A DNA stretch of 64,000 bases from Pseudomonas sp. G2-4 (GTDB taxonomy: Bacteria > Pseudomonadota > Gammaproteobacteria > Pseudomonadales > Pseudomonadaceae): contig NZ_CP125957.1 in NCBI RefSeq assembly GCF_030064125.1, forward strand, positions 4,830,501-4,894,500, read 5' to 3'. The position numbers and the translations under genes are program-made. This document shows positions 1 to 8,189 of this stretch, one piece after another (position 1 is the stretch's first letter; each line of letters opens with the position of its first letter). The notes beneath the pieces were generated by a model that saw nothing but the letters and a program-made list of their open reading frames with translations, searched no databases and was not told the DNA's origin.

Positions 1-1
1 C

Positions 2-571
2 CTGGTGCTCTCGGTGGTGCTGATCCTGCCGCTGCTGTTCGTGGTGCATTACCACTTTCCGAAACTCGACGCGCTGATGAACATTCTCATCCTGCTGCCC
101 TTTGCGGTGCCGCCAGTGGTGTCGTCGGTGGGGCTTTTGCAACTCTACGGTTCCGGGCCGCTGGCGATGGTGGGCACGCCGTGGATCCTGATCGGCTGCT
201 ACTTCACCGTCGCCCTGCCGTTCATGTACCGGGCGATCACCAACAACCTGCAAGCCATCAACCTGCGCGACCTGATGGACGCCGCTCAACTGCTCGGCGC
301 CAGCACCTTCCAGGCCGCCGTGCTGGTGGTGCTGCCGAACCTGCGCAAGGGCTTGATGGTGGCGCTGCTGCTGTCCTTCTCGTTCCTGTTCGGCGAGTTC
401 GTGTTTGCCAACATCCTCGTCGGCACTCGCTATGAAACCCTGCAGGTGTATCTGAACAACATGCGCAACAGCAGCGGCCACTTCACCAGTGCACTGGTGA
501 TTTCCTACTTCTTCTTCGTACTGGTCCTGACCTGGGCGGCCAACATCTTGAACAAGGACAAAAGCCAATGA
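2..571 (+). CDS. ABC transporter permease, C-terminal part (cut by window start)
   Basis: The reading frame is open from base 2 and begins before the window, so only the C-terminal 189 residues are seen. They contain four or more hydrophobic segments and the inner-membrane permease signature region around 'DAAQLLGAS', the cytoplasmic loop that contacts the ATPase in polyamine/iron/phosphonate-type importers. The stop overlaps the start of the next gene (ATGA at 568-571), so the two are translationally coupled. Together they form the end of an importer operon; the substrate-binding protein and the other permease should lie upstream. The substrate is not decidable here. By family, spermidine/putrescine-type (PotC-like) or 2-aminoethylphosphonate-type transport is most likely. 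Confidence 0.85.
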   Translation: MVLSVVLILPLLFVVHYHFPKLDALMNILILLPFAVPPVVSSVGLLQLYGSGPLAMVGTPWILIGCYFTVALPFMYRAITNNLQAINLRDLMDAAQLLGASTFQAAVLVVLPNLRKGLMVALLLSFSFLFGEFVFANILVGTRYETLQVYLNNMRNSSGHFTSALVISYFFFVLVLTWAANILNKDKSQ

Positions 572-1557
572 GCTACGTCAGCGTCCAACACCTGCAAAAA
601 AGCTACGCCGGCACCCCGGTGTTCAGCGACATCAACTGCGAGATCCGCAAGGGTGAATTCGTCACCCTTCTCGGCCCTTCCGGTTGCGGCAAGTCCACAC
701 TGTTGCGCTGCATTGCCGGCCTGACCGCGGTGGATGCCGGCCAGATCCTGCTGGACGGCCAGGATATCGTCCCGCTGAGTCCGCAGAAGCGTGGAATCGG
801 CATGGTCTTCCAGAGCTACGCGTTGTTCCCCAACATGACCGTGGAGCAGAACGTCGCTTTCGGCCTGCGCATGCAAAAGATTCAGGCCGAGGACAGCCGC
901 AAGCGCGTGCAGGAAATCTTGCGGCTGGTGGAGCTGCAGGATTTTGCCGCTCGCTATCCCCATCAACTCTCCGGCGGCCAATGCCAGCGCGTGGCCCTCG
1001 CCCGCTCCCTGGTGACTCGCCCGCGCCTGTTGCTGTTGGACGAGCCACTGTCGGCCCTGGATGCGCGGATTCGCAAGCACCTGCGTGAACAGATCCGTCA
1101 GATCCAGCGCGAACTGGGCCTGACCACGATCTTCGTCACACACGATCAGGAAGAAGCCCTGACCATGTCTGACCGGATTTTCCTGATGAACCAGGGAAAG
1201 ATCGTACAAAGCGGCGATGCCGAAACCCTTTACACCGCACCGGTCGATGTCTTTGCCGCCGGTTTTATCGGCAACTACAACCTGCTGGACGCCGACAGCG
1301 CCAGCAAACTGCTGCAACGGCCAGTTAACGGCCGCATCGCCATTCGCCCGGAAGCCATCGAGCTGAGTCGCGGAGGCGAAGCCGATGCGCTGATCCGCAG
1401 CCACAGCCTGCTGGGCAACGTGATCCGTTACCGAGTGGAGGCCCGCGGGGTCGAATTGGTGGTGGATGTGCTCAATCGCTCGGCCGCCGACCTGCACCCC
1501 GATGGTACACGCCTGTCACTTTCCATCGATCCATCGGCGCTGTGTGAGGTAGCCTGA
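568..1557 (+). CDS. ABC transporter ATP-binding protein (polyamine/iron-type)
   Basis: This 329-aa ATPase has every canonical motif: Walker A GPSGCGKST (residues 36-44), Q-loop Gln82, signature LSGGQCQR (134-141), Walker B LLLLDEP (154-160) and the H-loop His192 in 'VTHDQEE'. About 90 residues follow the nucleotide-binding domain and look like the TOBE-type regulatory extension of the PotA/FbpC class. It starts inside the stop codon of the permease gene, so it energises that permease at the cytoplasmic face of the inner membrane. The HAD phosphatase gene follows after 34 bp and may be co-transcribed. Confidence 0.9.
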   Translation: MSYVSVQHLQKSYAGTPVFSDINCEIRKGEFVTLLGPSGCGKSTLLRCIAGLTAVDAGQILLDGQDIVPLSPQKRGIGMVFQSYALFPNMTVEQNVAFGLRMQKIQAEDSRKRVQEILRLVELQDFAARYPHQLSGGQCQRVALARSLVTRPRLLLLDEPLSALDARIRKHLREQIRQIQRELGLTTIFVTHDQEEALTMSDRIFLMNQGKIVQSGDAETLYTAPVDVFAAGFIGNYNLLDADSASKLLQRPVNGRIAIRPEAIELSRGGEADALIRSHSLLGNVIRYRVEARGVELVVDVLNRSAADLHPDGTRLSLSIDPSALCEVA

Positions 1558-1591
1558 TGGCTTTGTTGATTTTGAAGAGAGAAGCAAGCTG

Positions 1592-2245
1592 ATGGCCCTG
1601 GCAATTTTTGATCTGGACGAAACCCTGATCCACGGCGACTGCGCCACCCTCTGGAGCGAGCAGATGGGCCGCCTGGGCTGGGTCGACCCGGAGTCGTTCA
1701 TGCAGCGCAACAACGCGCTGATGGACGCCTACAGCCATGGCAAGCTGCGCATGGAGGAGTACATGGACTTCAGCCTGGAGCCAATGATCGGCCGCACACC
1801 AGAAGAAATCGAGCACCTGGTGGCGCCGTGGGTGGAAGACTTCATCGAGCCGATCATCTTCAGCGACGCCACCAAGACCATCGCCGAACACCGCAAGGCC
1901 GGCGACCGGATCCTGGTGATCTCGGCCTCGGGCACGCACCTGGTCAAGCCGATTGCCGAGCGCCTGGGCATCGATGAGATCCTGGCGATCGAGCTTGAAG
2001 TGACCCACGGGGTCTACAGCGGTAAGACCGTGGGCACCCTGACCTACCGCGAAGGCAAGATCGCGCGGTTGCTGGACTGGTTGGATGCCGAGGAAGAGAA
2101 CCTGGAAGGTGCGAGCTTCTATTCCGATTCGCGCAATGACCTGCCGCTACTACAACGCGTGGACTTCCCCCACGTGGTCAACCCGGACCCAGTGCTGAAG
2201 GCCCATGCCGAATCGGCGGGGTGGCCGATTCATACCTGGAAGTGA
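1592..2245 (+). CDS. HAD-IB family phosphatase (SerB-like subfamily)
   Basis: The 217-aa protein starts with the HAD motif I sequence DLDETL (nucleophile and acid/base aspartates near residues 7 and 9). It has motif II in 'VISASGTH' and motif IV in 'FYSDSRNDLPLL'. The long cap region between motifs I and II fits subfamily IB, which includes phosphoserine phosphatase-like enzymes acting on small phosphorylated metabolites. An AGAGAAG Shine-Dalgarno-like run lies upstream of the ATG. The gene follows the ABC transporter genes closely. The substrate is unknown; a role in processing an imported phosphorylated compound is only a guess. Confidence 0.85.
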   Translation: MALAIFDLDETLIHGDCATLWSEQMGRLGWVDPESFMQRNNALMDAYSHGKLRMEEYMDFSLEPMIGRTPEEIEHLVAPWVEDFIEPIIFSDATKTIAEHRKAGDRILVISASGTHLVKPIAERLGIDEILAIELEVTHGVYSGKTVGTLTYREGKIARLLDWLDAEEENLEGASFYSDSRNDLPLLQRVDFPHVVNPDPVLKAHAESAGWPIHTWK

Positions 2246-2274
2246 GCGCTGATCGGTTTCTGGGCGAACATCCT

Positions 2275-2327
2275 GGCTCTGTTTGGACCGGGGACAGAGT
2301 GGCTCTTGTTTGGGCCGAGGACATGAT
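2275..2327 (+). repeat. Degenerate tandem repeat, possible IS end remnant
   Basis: Two imperfect units of about 25 bp stand side by side (TGTTTGGACCGGGGACAGAG and TGTTTGGGCCGAGGACATGA). A diverged copy with the same two-unit layout lies in opposite orientation at 34195-34249. The layout resembles the sub-terminal repeats at the ends of some insertion sequences, but no transposase gene is present, so it would be a relic. Confidence 0.4.
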
Positions 2328-2330
2328 TCT

Positions 2331-2464
2331 CTGTGGCGAGGGAGCTTGCTCCCGCTCGGCTGCGCAGCAGTCGTAAAACCGGCTGACGCGGTCTGCCTGC
2401 ACAGCGGCTTCGTCCCGATTGGGGCGGCTACGCCGCCCAGCGGGAGCAAGCTCCCTCGCCACAG
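2331..2464. repeat. REPIN-type inverted repeat (TGTGGCGAGGGAGC family)
   Basis: The left arm begins CTGTGGCGAGGGAGCTTGCT and the right arm is its reverse complement, ending AGCTCCCTCGCCACAG, with about 60 bp between. It lies in the gap between two convergent genes. The same family recurs at 7633-7764 and 31686-31777, with a variant at 39704-39837. Confidence 0.8.
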
Positions 2465-2493
2465 AAGCTGTATTCCGCTGGATTCTTGCGCGA

Positions 2494-3456
2494 CTAGCTC
2501 AGGCTTTCATCGATCACCAGCACCAACTTCCCCGACACCTGGTTGGTCGCCAGCTCCGCAAATGCCGCTTCGGCGTCCTTGATCGCTAAGGTTTTCGCCA
2601 GCTGCGGGCTCAGGCGTTTGTCGGCAAACAGCGGCCATACCTCCTGCCCCAGCCCGCTGATCAGGTCGGCCTTGAACTGCTCGTCACGGCTGCGCAAAGT
2701 CGAGCCGAGCAACTGGATACGCTTGCCGAGCACCTGTGCCAGATCGAGCTCGGTCGAACGCCCGCCCATCAGGCCGATCAACACCCACCGCCCGTCAACT
2801 GACAAAAGTTTCACGTTGAGTTTGGCGTAGTTGGCGCCCACCGGATCGAGGATCACGTCGAAAGGGCCGAAGTCGTTCAGGCTTTCCAGGCCATCGGTGC
2901 GCACCACACCGCCCTGGGCGCCCAGGGCCTCGCAATAGGACAGCCGATCGGCCGAACCGACACTCACCCAGCACGGATTGCCAAACGCCTTGCACAGCTG
3001 GATGGCGGCCGAGCCGACGCCACTGGCGCCGGCGTGCAACAACACTTTTTCACCCGGCTTGAGGCCGGCCAGTTGAAACAAATTCAGCCACGCGGTGCTG
3101 TAGACCTCCGGCAGCGCGGCCGCTTCAGCCAATGACAACCCTTCTGGCACAGGCAGGACATGCCGACCGTCGACCACCACTTCTTCGGCCATCCCGCCGC
3201 CGGCCAGCAAGGCGCAAACCCGATCGCCAATCTGCCAGGACGAGCCCGGCCCGACCTCGCTGATCACCCCGGAACACTCCAGCCCCAGCACCTGGCTGGC
3301 GCCGGGCGGCGGCGGATAATGCCCGGCCTTTTGTAACAAATCGGCCCGATTCAGGCCGGCGGCCGCTACACGAATGCGAACTTGCCCCACATCACACGTC
3401 GGACTTGGCTCATCAGCCCATACCACTTGGCCTTCAACGCCTTGCAATGCTTTCAC
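2494..3456 (-). CDS. NAD(P)H-quinone oxidoreductase, zinc-independent MDR (PIG3 type)
   Basis: From the GTG start at 3456 the protein has 320 residues, the usual length for this family. The start is chosen because a GGAGG sequence lies just upstream and the protein then begins 'MKALQGVEG', as family members do; an upstream ATG would add 26 unconserved residues. The N-terminal GroES-like part contains 'GLNRADLLQKAGHYPPPPG', and the cofactor domain has the glycine-rich 'HAGASGVGSAAIQL' loop. The Cys/His zinc ligands of alcohol dehydrogenases are absent. The gene is divergent from prc. Likely reaction: NAD(P)H-dependent reduction of quinones in the cytoplasm. Confidence 0.88.
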   Translation of the reverse strand: MKALQGVEGQVVWADEPSPTCDVGQVRIRVAAAGLNRADLLQKAGHYPPPPGASQVLGLECSGVISEVGPGSSWQIGDRVCALLAGGGMAEEVVVDGRHVLPVPEGLSLAEAAALPEVYSTAWLNLFQLAGLKPGEKVLLHAGASGVGSAAIQLCKAFGNPCWVSVGSADRLSYCEALGAQGGVVRTDGLESLNDFGPFDVILDPVGANYAKLNVKLLSVDGRWVLIGLMGGRSTELDLAQVLGKRIQLLGSTLRSRDEQFKADLISGLGQEVWPLFADKRLSPQLAKTLAIKDAEAAFAELATNQVSGKLVLVIDESLS

Positions 3457-3596
3457 GGTGCCTCCATAGTGAGTCTCGACTGGGCCCGCTGCTGTTAACG
3501 CCGGGCTTTCTTGCATTATGCGCCCGGGCCACATGGAACCGGCGACTTCAAAGACGGCCTAATATGCGTTATCAATTGTCCCTGCGTCGAATCAGC

Positions 3597-5675
3597 ATGA
3601 AGCACCTGTTCCCCAGCACCGCCCTCGCGCTAGTCATTGGCCTCGGCCTGTTACCGTTGTCGAACGATACGTTCGCAGCCAACAGCTGGGACAAGCTTCA
3701 GCCCGATCGCGACGAAGTGATTGCCAGCCTTAACGTCGTTGAGTTGCTCAAGCGCCATCACTACAGCAAGCCGCCGCTCGATGACGCGCGTTCGGTCATC
3801 ATCTATGACAGCTACCTGAAGCTGCTTGATCCGTCGCGCAGTTATTTCCTGGCCAGCGACATCGCCGAATTCAACAAGTGGAAGACCCAGTTCGACGACT
3901 TTCTCAAGAGCGGCGACCTGAACGCCGGCTTTACCATCTACAAGCGCTACCTGGACCGTGTGAAAGCGCGTCTGGATTACGCCCTTGCCGAGCTGGACAA
4001 AGGCGTCGACAAAATCGATTTCAATGCCAAGGAAACCTTGCAGGTCGACCGCAAGGACGCCCCTTGGCTCAAAAGCACAGCCGAACTCGATGACCTGTGG
4101 CGCAAACGCGTCAAGGACGAAGTGCTGCGCATGAAAATCGCCGGCAAGGATTCCAAGCAGATCCAGGAAACCCTGACCAAGCGCTACAAGAACCAATTGG
4201 CTCGACTGGACCAGACCCGCGCCGAAGACGTCTTCCAGGCGTACATCAACACCTTCGCCATGTCCTACGACCCGCACACCAATTATCTGTCGCCGGATAA
4301 CGCGGAAAACTTCGACATCAACATGAGCCTGTCCCTGGAAGGCATCGGCGCGGTGCTGCAGAGCGACAACGACCAGGTGAAGATCGTGCGCCTGGTACCT
4401 GCCGGCCCTGCCGACAAGACCAAACAGGTCAGCCCGGCGGACAAGATCATCGGCGTCGCCCAAGGCGACAAGGAAATGGTCGATGTGGTCGGTTGGCGCC
4501 TGGACGAAGTGGTCAAGCTGATCCGTGGCCCGAAAGGCTCGGTGGTGCGCCTGGAAGTCATCCCGGCCAGCAATGCGCCGAACGACCAGACCACCAAGGT
4601 CGTGTCCATCACCCGTGAAGCGGTGAAGCTGGAAGAGCAGGCGGCGAAAAAATCGGTCCTCAAGCTCAAGCAGGACGGCAAGGACTACAAGCTCGGCATC
4701 ATCGAGATCCCGGCCTTCTACCTGGACTTCAAGGCGTTCCGCGCCGGGGACCCGGACTACAAGAGCACCACCCGCGACGTCAAGAAACTGCTGACCGAAC
4801 TGCAGAAGGAAAAAGTCGACGGTGTCGTCATCGACTTGCGCAACAACGGCGGCGGTTCCCTGCAGGAAGCCACCGAGTTGACCAGCCTGTTCATCGACAA
4901 GGGCCCGACCGTGCTCGTGCGTAACGCCGATGGCCGTGTGGATGTGCTGGAAGACGAAAACCCGGGCGCGTTCTACAAGGGGCCGATGGCCTTGCTGGTC
5001 AATCGCCTGTCGGCTTCCGCCTCGGAGATTTTCGCCGGCGCCATGCAGGACTACCACCGGGCACTGATCATCGGCGGCCAGACCTTCGGCAAAGGCACCG
5101 TGCAGACCATCCAGCCGCTCAACCATGGCGAACTGAAGCTGACCCTGGCCAAGTTCTACCGGGTTTCCGGCCAGAGCACCCAGCACCAGGGCGTACTGCC
5201 TGACATCGATTACCCGTCGATCATCGACACCAAGGAAATCGGTGAAAGCGCCCTGCCCGAAGCCATGCCGTGGGACACCATCCGCCCGGCGATCAAACCC
5301 GCCGTGGACCCGTTCAAACCGTTCCTGGCTCAACTCAAGTCCGAGCATGATGTGCGCACAGCCCAGGACGCGGAGTTTGTCTTCATCCGCGACAAACTGG
5401 CCCTGGCGCAGAAGCTGATGCTGGAGAAAACCGTCACGCTCAACGAAGCCGACCGCCGCGCACAGCATGCCGACATTGAAGGCAAGCAACTGGTCATGGA
5501 GAACCTGCGTCGCAAGGCCAAGGGCGAAGAGCCGCTCAAAGAGCTGAAGAAAGAAGACGAAGACCTGATCACCGAGCCGGAAAAAACCAAGCCGGAAGAC
5601 GATGCCTACCTGAGCGAGACCGGGCGGATCCTGCTGGATTACCTGAAACTCAACACGGCTGTCGCCAAACACTGA
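3597..5675 (+). CDS. prc: C-terminal processing protease Prc (AlgO in Pseudomonas)
   Basis: This periplasmic tail-specific protease degrades proteins with exposed hydrophobic C-termini. In P. aeruginosa the orthologue AlgO helps release the alginate sigma factor by degrading mutant MucA. From the ATG at 3597 it has 692 residues with a signal peptide ending near 'NDTFAAN'. An alternative ATG at 3564 would add 11 residues; neither has a strong Shine-Dalgarno. A PDZ domain begins around 'SLSLEGIGAVLQ'. The catalytic Ser lies in 'LSASASEIFAG' and the Lys in 'TFGKGTVQ'. The C-terminal part is rich in charged residues, as in the family. A strong terminator follows at 5746. Confidence 0.93.
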   Translation: MKHLFPSTALALVIGLGLLPLSNDTFAANSWDKLQPDRDEVIASLNVVELLKRHHYSKPPLDDARSVIIYDSYLKLLDPSRSYFLASDIAEFNKWKTQFDDFLKSGDLNAGFTIYKRYLDRVKARLDYALAELDKGVDKIDFNAKETLQVDRKDAPWLKSTAELDDLWRKRVKDEVLRMKIAGKDSKQIQETLTKRYKNQLARLDQTRAEDVFQAYINTFAMSYDPHTNYLSPDNAENFDINMSLSLEGIGAVLQSDNDQVKIVRLVPAGPADKTKQVSPADKIIGVAQGDKEMVDVVGWRLDEVVKLIRGPKGSVVRLEVIPASNAPNDQTTKVVSITREAVKLEEQAAKKSVLKLKQDGKDYKLGIIEIPAFYLDFKAFRAGDPDYKSTTRDVKKLLTELQKEKVDGVVIDLRNNGGGSLQEATELTSLFIDKGPTVLVRNADGRVDVLEDENPGAFYKGPMALLVNRLSASASEIFAGAMQDYHRALIIGGQTFGKGTVQTIQPLNHGELKLTLAKFYRVSGQSTQHQGVLPDIDYPSIIDTKEIGESALPEAMPWDTIRPAIKPAVDPFKPFLAQLKSEHDVRTAQDAEFVFIRDKLALAQKLMLEKTVTLNEADRRAQHADIEGKQLVMENLRRKAKGEEPLKELKKEDEDLITEPEKTKPEDDAYLSETGRILLDYLKLNTAVAKH

Positions 5676-5745
5676 GATGATGGCCATTTAATGGTGATGC
5701 TCGCCGGAGTGTCATCAAACTGACATCAGTCTGTCGTGAAATACA

Positions 5746-5789
5746 GGACCGGGCGCCCCCTTGAAGGGATCGCGCCCCGTCCTTTTTTT
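5746..5789 (+). terminator. Rho-independent terminator of prc
   Basis: The stem GGACCGGGCGC / GCGCCCCGTCC pairs with one mismatch, has a 15-nt loop, and is followed by seven T residues. It ends prc transcription only 17 bp before the next start codon, so the EAL gene probably has its own promoter or relies on read-through. Confidence 0.8.
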
Positions 5790-5805
5790 ATCGCCAGAGA
5801 TTGCC

Positions 5806-7593
5806 ATGACCACGACAGAACAGCTGAGTGCCTTGAGTTCGATCCTGGCTCAAAGCGGTTTGCACAGTCTGTTCCAGCCGATCATCTGCCTCTCTGAACG
5901 GCGCATCGTCGGCTACGAAGCCTTGACCCGTGGCCCGTCCAACAGCCCGCTGCACTCCCCCATCGCCCTGCTCTCCGTAGCCCGCCAGGCCGGACGCCTC
6001 AGTGAACTGGAACTGGCCTGCCGCCGCAGCGCCTGCCAACGCTTCAACGAGCAAAAACTGCCGGGCAAGCTGTTTCTCAACGTCTCGCCCGAGTCCCTGC
6101 TGGAATCGGCGCACCAGACCGGGCGCACACTGCAACTGCTGCAGGACTTCGGCATCCCGCCCAGCCAGGTGGTGATCGAACTGACAGAACAAACCCCGAT
6201 CGATGACTTCCAGCTCCTGCAAACCGCTTTGCATCACTATCGGGCCATGGGTTTTTCCATTGCCCTGGATGACCTTGGCGCCGGTTATTCGAGCCTGCGG
6301 CTGTGGTCCGAATTGCGGCCCGATTATGTGAAGATCGACCGGCACTTCATCGACGGTATTCACCAGGACGCGCTCAAGCGCGAATTCGTCGGCTCGATCC
6401 TGAAAATCGCCCGGGCGTCCCGAGCCCAAGTCATCGCAGAAGGCATAGAGCTGCCGGAAGAGCTGGCGGTGCTGATCGAAATGGGCGTCGATCTGGTCCA
6501 GGGTTACCTGCTCGCCCGGCCCCAGGAGCAACCGTCCAAGGACGTCAGGGCGCTGATGCCCCGGCAGGACAGCGGCTCGGTGTCGCTGACCGAAGAGGTC
6601 AATGATCTCGGGGCGCTGCTCAACGAACAGCCGGCCGTGGCCCACGACACACCGACGGCCACCGTGCTGGAAGCTTTCCGGCGCCAGGCCAACCTCAACT
6701 CCCTGGCGGTGCTGGATGATCAGGAGCAACCCTGCGGCATCGTCCATCGCCATTCACTCTCGGACGCCCTGCTCAAGCCCTTTGCCACCGACCTGTTCGC
6801 CCGCAAACCCATCAGTCGGCTGATGAGCGATGATTTCCTCGCGGTGGAACTGAGCCAGTCGTTACAGCAAGTCAGCCGCCTGATCACCAGCCGCGCGCGG
6901 CAACGCATCGAAGAAGACTTCATCATCACCCTCAACGGCAACTACCTGGGCCTGGGCCGGGTGATCGACGTGCTCAAGCTGATCACCGAGTTGAAAATCC
7001 AACAGGCCCGCTACGCCAACCCGCTGACGCTGCTGCCAGGCAACGTACCGATCCAGCAATGCCTCACGCGCCTGCTGCAGCAACGGCAGGAGTCGGTGAT
7101 CTGCTACGTGGACATCGACAGCTTCAAACCCTTCAACGACATCTACGGCTACGGCCGCGGCGACGAAGTCCTGCTGTGCCTGGCCCAATGCCTGAACGAA
7201 CGCATCGACCCCAGCCGCGACTTCGTCGGCCACATCGGCGGCGACGACTTCCTCCTGGTCCTCGGCCCGGACGACTGGCGCAAGCGCCTGAACCAACTGC
7301 TGAGCGACTTCCAGAACCATTGCCGACGCTTCTATCGGCCTGAACATCTTGAGGCGGGGTGTTTTACCGCGCTGAATCGGCAAGGGGTTCGGCAGGAGTT
7401 TGCGTTGTTGTCATTGTCGATCGGGGTGGTGCACCTGCGCTCGGAGGCGTGTGGGGAATTGGATGCGAGCCAGTTGGCGGAACTGGCTTCGCAGGCTAAG
7501 CATCATGCGAAGGAGATTTTGGGCGGGAGCGTGTATTTGATTGATGGTTTGGTTGAGCGGGTGCCTGTGGTGGAGATAGGTTTGTTGATGTAA
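5806..7593 (+). CDS. EAL-CBS-GGDEF cyclic-di-GMP signalling protein
   Basis: The protein has 595 residues. Residues 1-250 form an EAL phosphodiesterase domain with YEAL (37-40), the metal-binding Asn in 'FLNVSPES', Glu in 'ELTEQTP', DDLGAGYSSL (155-164), the catalytic Lys176 in 'YVKIDR' and Glu212 in 'VIAEGIE', so it looks active. A CBS pair spans about 280-410. The C-terminal GGDEF domain has GGDDF in place of GGDEF near residue 477, so cyclase activity is doubtful and a sensory role is possible. No membrane segment is seen. The start at 5806 follows the prc terminator. The order resembles P. aeruginosa PA3257-PA3258. Confidence 0.9.
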   Translation: MTTTEQLSALSSILAQSGLHSLFQPIICLSERRIVGYEALTRGPSNSPLHSPIALLSVARQAGRLSELELACRRSACQRFNEQKLPGKLFLNVSPESLLESAHQTGRTLQLLQDFGIPPSQVVIELTEQTPIDDFQLLQTALHHYRAMGFSIALDDLGAGYSSLRLWSELRPDYVKIDRHFIDGIHQDALKREFVGSILKIARASRAQVIAEGIELPEELAVLIEMGVDLVQGYLLARPQEQPSKDVRALMPRQDSGSVSLTEEVNDLGALLNEQPAVAHDTPTATVLEAFRRQANLNSLAVLDDQEQPCGIVHRHSLSDALLKPFATDLFARKPISRLMSDDFLAVELSQSLQQVSRLITSRARQRIEEDFIITLNGNYLGLGRVIDVLKLITELKIQQARYANPLTLLPGNVPIQQCLTRLLQQRQESVICYVDIDSFKPFNDIYGYGRGDEVLLCLAQCLNERIDPSRDFVGHIGGDDFLLVLGPDDWRKRLNQLLSDFQNHCRRFYRPEHLEAGCFTALNRQGVRQEFALLSLSIGVVHLRSEACGELDASQLAELASQAKHHAKEILGGSVYLIDGLVERVPVVEIGLLM

Positions 7594-7632
7594 ATGGATT
7601 ACCCCACGGCCCGGACGCCTGGAGATAACCCC

Positions 7633-7764
7633 GTGGCGAGGGAGCTTGCTCCCGCTGGGCTGCGAAGCGGCCCCCTTCTAAACAGCACCTCGGTGTGTCT
7701 GGTTGATCGAGTAGGCTGTTTTGGGGCTGCTCCGCAGCCCAGCGGGAGCAAGCTCCCTCGCCAC
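7633..7764. repeat. REPIN-type inverted repeat (TGTGGCGAGGGAGC family)
   Basis: GTGGCGAGGGAGCTTGCTCC on the left is mirrored by GGAGCAAGCTCCCTCGCCAC on the right. It fills most of the gap between the convergent EAL-protein gene and the Rhs immunity candidate. Confidence 0.8.
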
Positions 7765-7826
7765 AAAAGCGGTTTGGTGGTGCAGTATGGACCCGTCAAA
7801 TAGCATTAACCGAGTGGTTGGTAGTC

Positions 7827-8189
7827 CTATCTGTCCGGCTTTTGACTCTCGGCTTGATATCTCACCAAAGAAGCTAGCAGGACTCGCATAAATCGGCGTT
7901 GATCATTAACATCGCTATCAAAATACGTATCCAAATTCAAGAAAACTCCATCAAAGCTATCATCGTTTTCTAGGAAATAGCTGAGAGTATTAATTAACAA
8001 ATTTTGCTCCTTTGGACTGTGAAATAAAAATTCCGGACGAATCAAGAAATCAAATAGTTGCCGCAGCTCTTCATCATCATTTACATTTTTTGAAGTTATT
8101 ATCTCTTCACGTGCCACATCATGAGTATTTTCAATACTGAAAACGAATAACAACCCCCAGACATCATGCAAATCATATGTACTTTTCAT
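7827..8189 (-). CDS. Putative immunity protein for the adjacent Rhs toxin
   Basis: This 120-aa acidic protein, rich in Leu, Phe and Asp, has no signal peptide and matches no family I recognise. Its ATG overlaps the stop of the Rhs gene by four bases (ATGA at 8186-8189), the tight coupling expected of a toxin-immunity pair. The gene and the last 400 bp of the Rhs gene are visibly more AT-rich than the Rhs core, as is typical of exchangeable toxin/immunity cassettes. The function is inferred from position only. Confidence 0.65.
   Translation of the reverse strand: MKSTYDLHDVWGLLFVFSIENTHDVAREEIITSKNVNDDEELRQLFDFLIRPEFLFHSPKEQNLLINTLSYFLENDDSFDGVFLNLDTYFDSDVNDQRRFMRVLLASLVRYQAESQKPDR

Noticed and set aside
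3651..5687. A 678-codon open frame opposite prc
   Set aside because: Shadow of the protease gene; Val/Leu/Asp/His-rich antisense composition and no start context.
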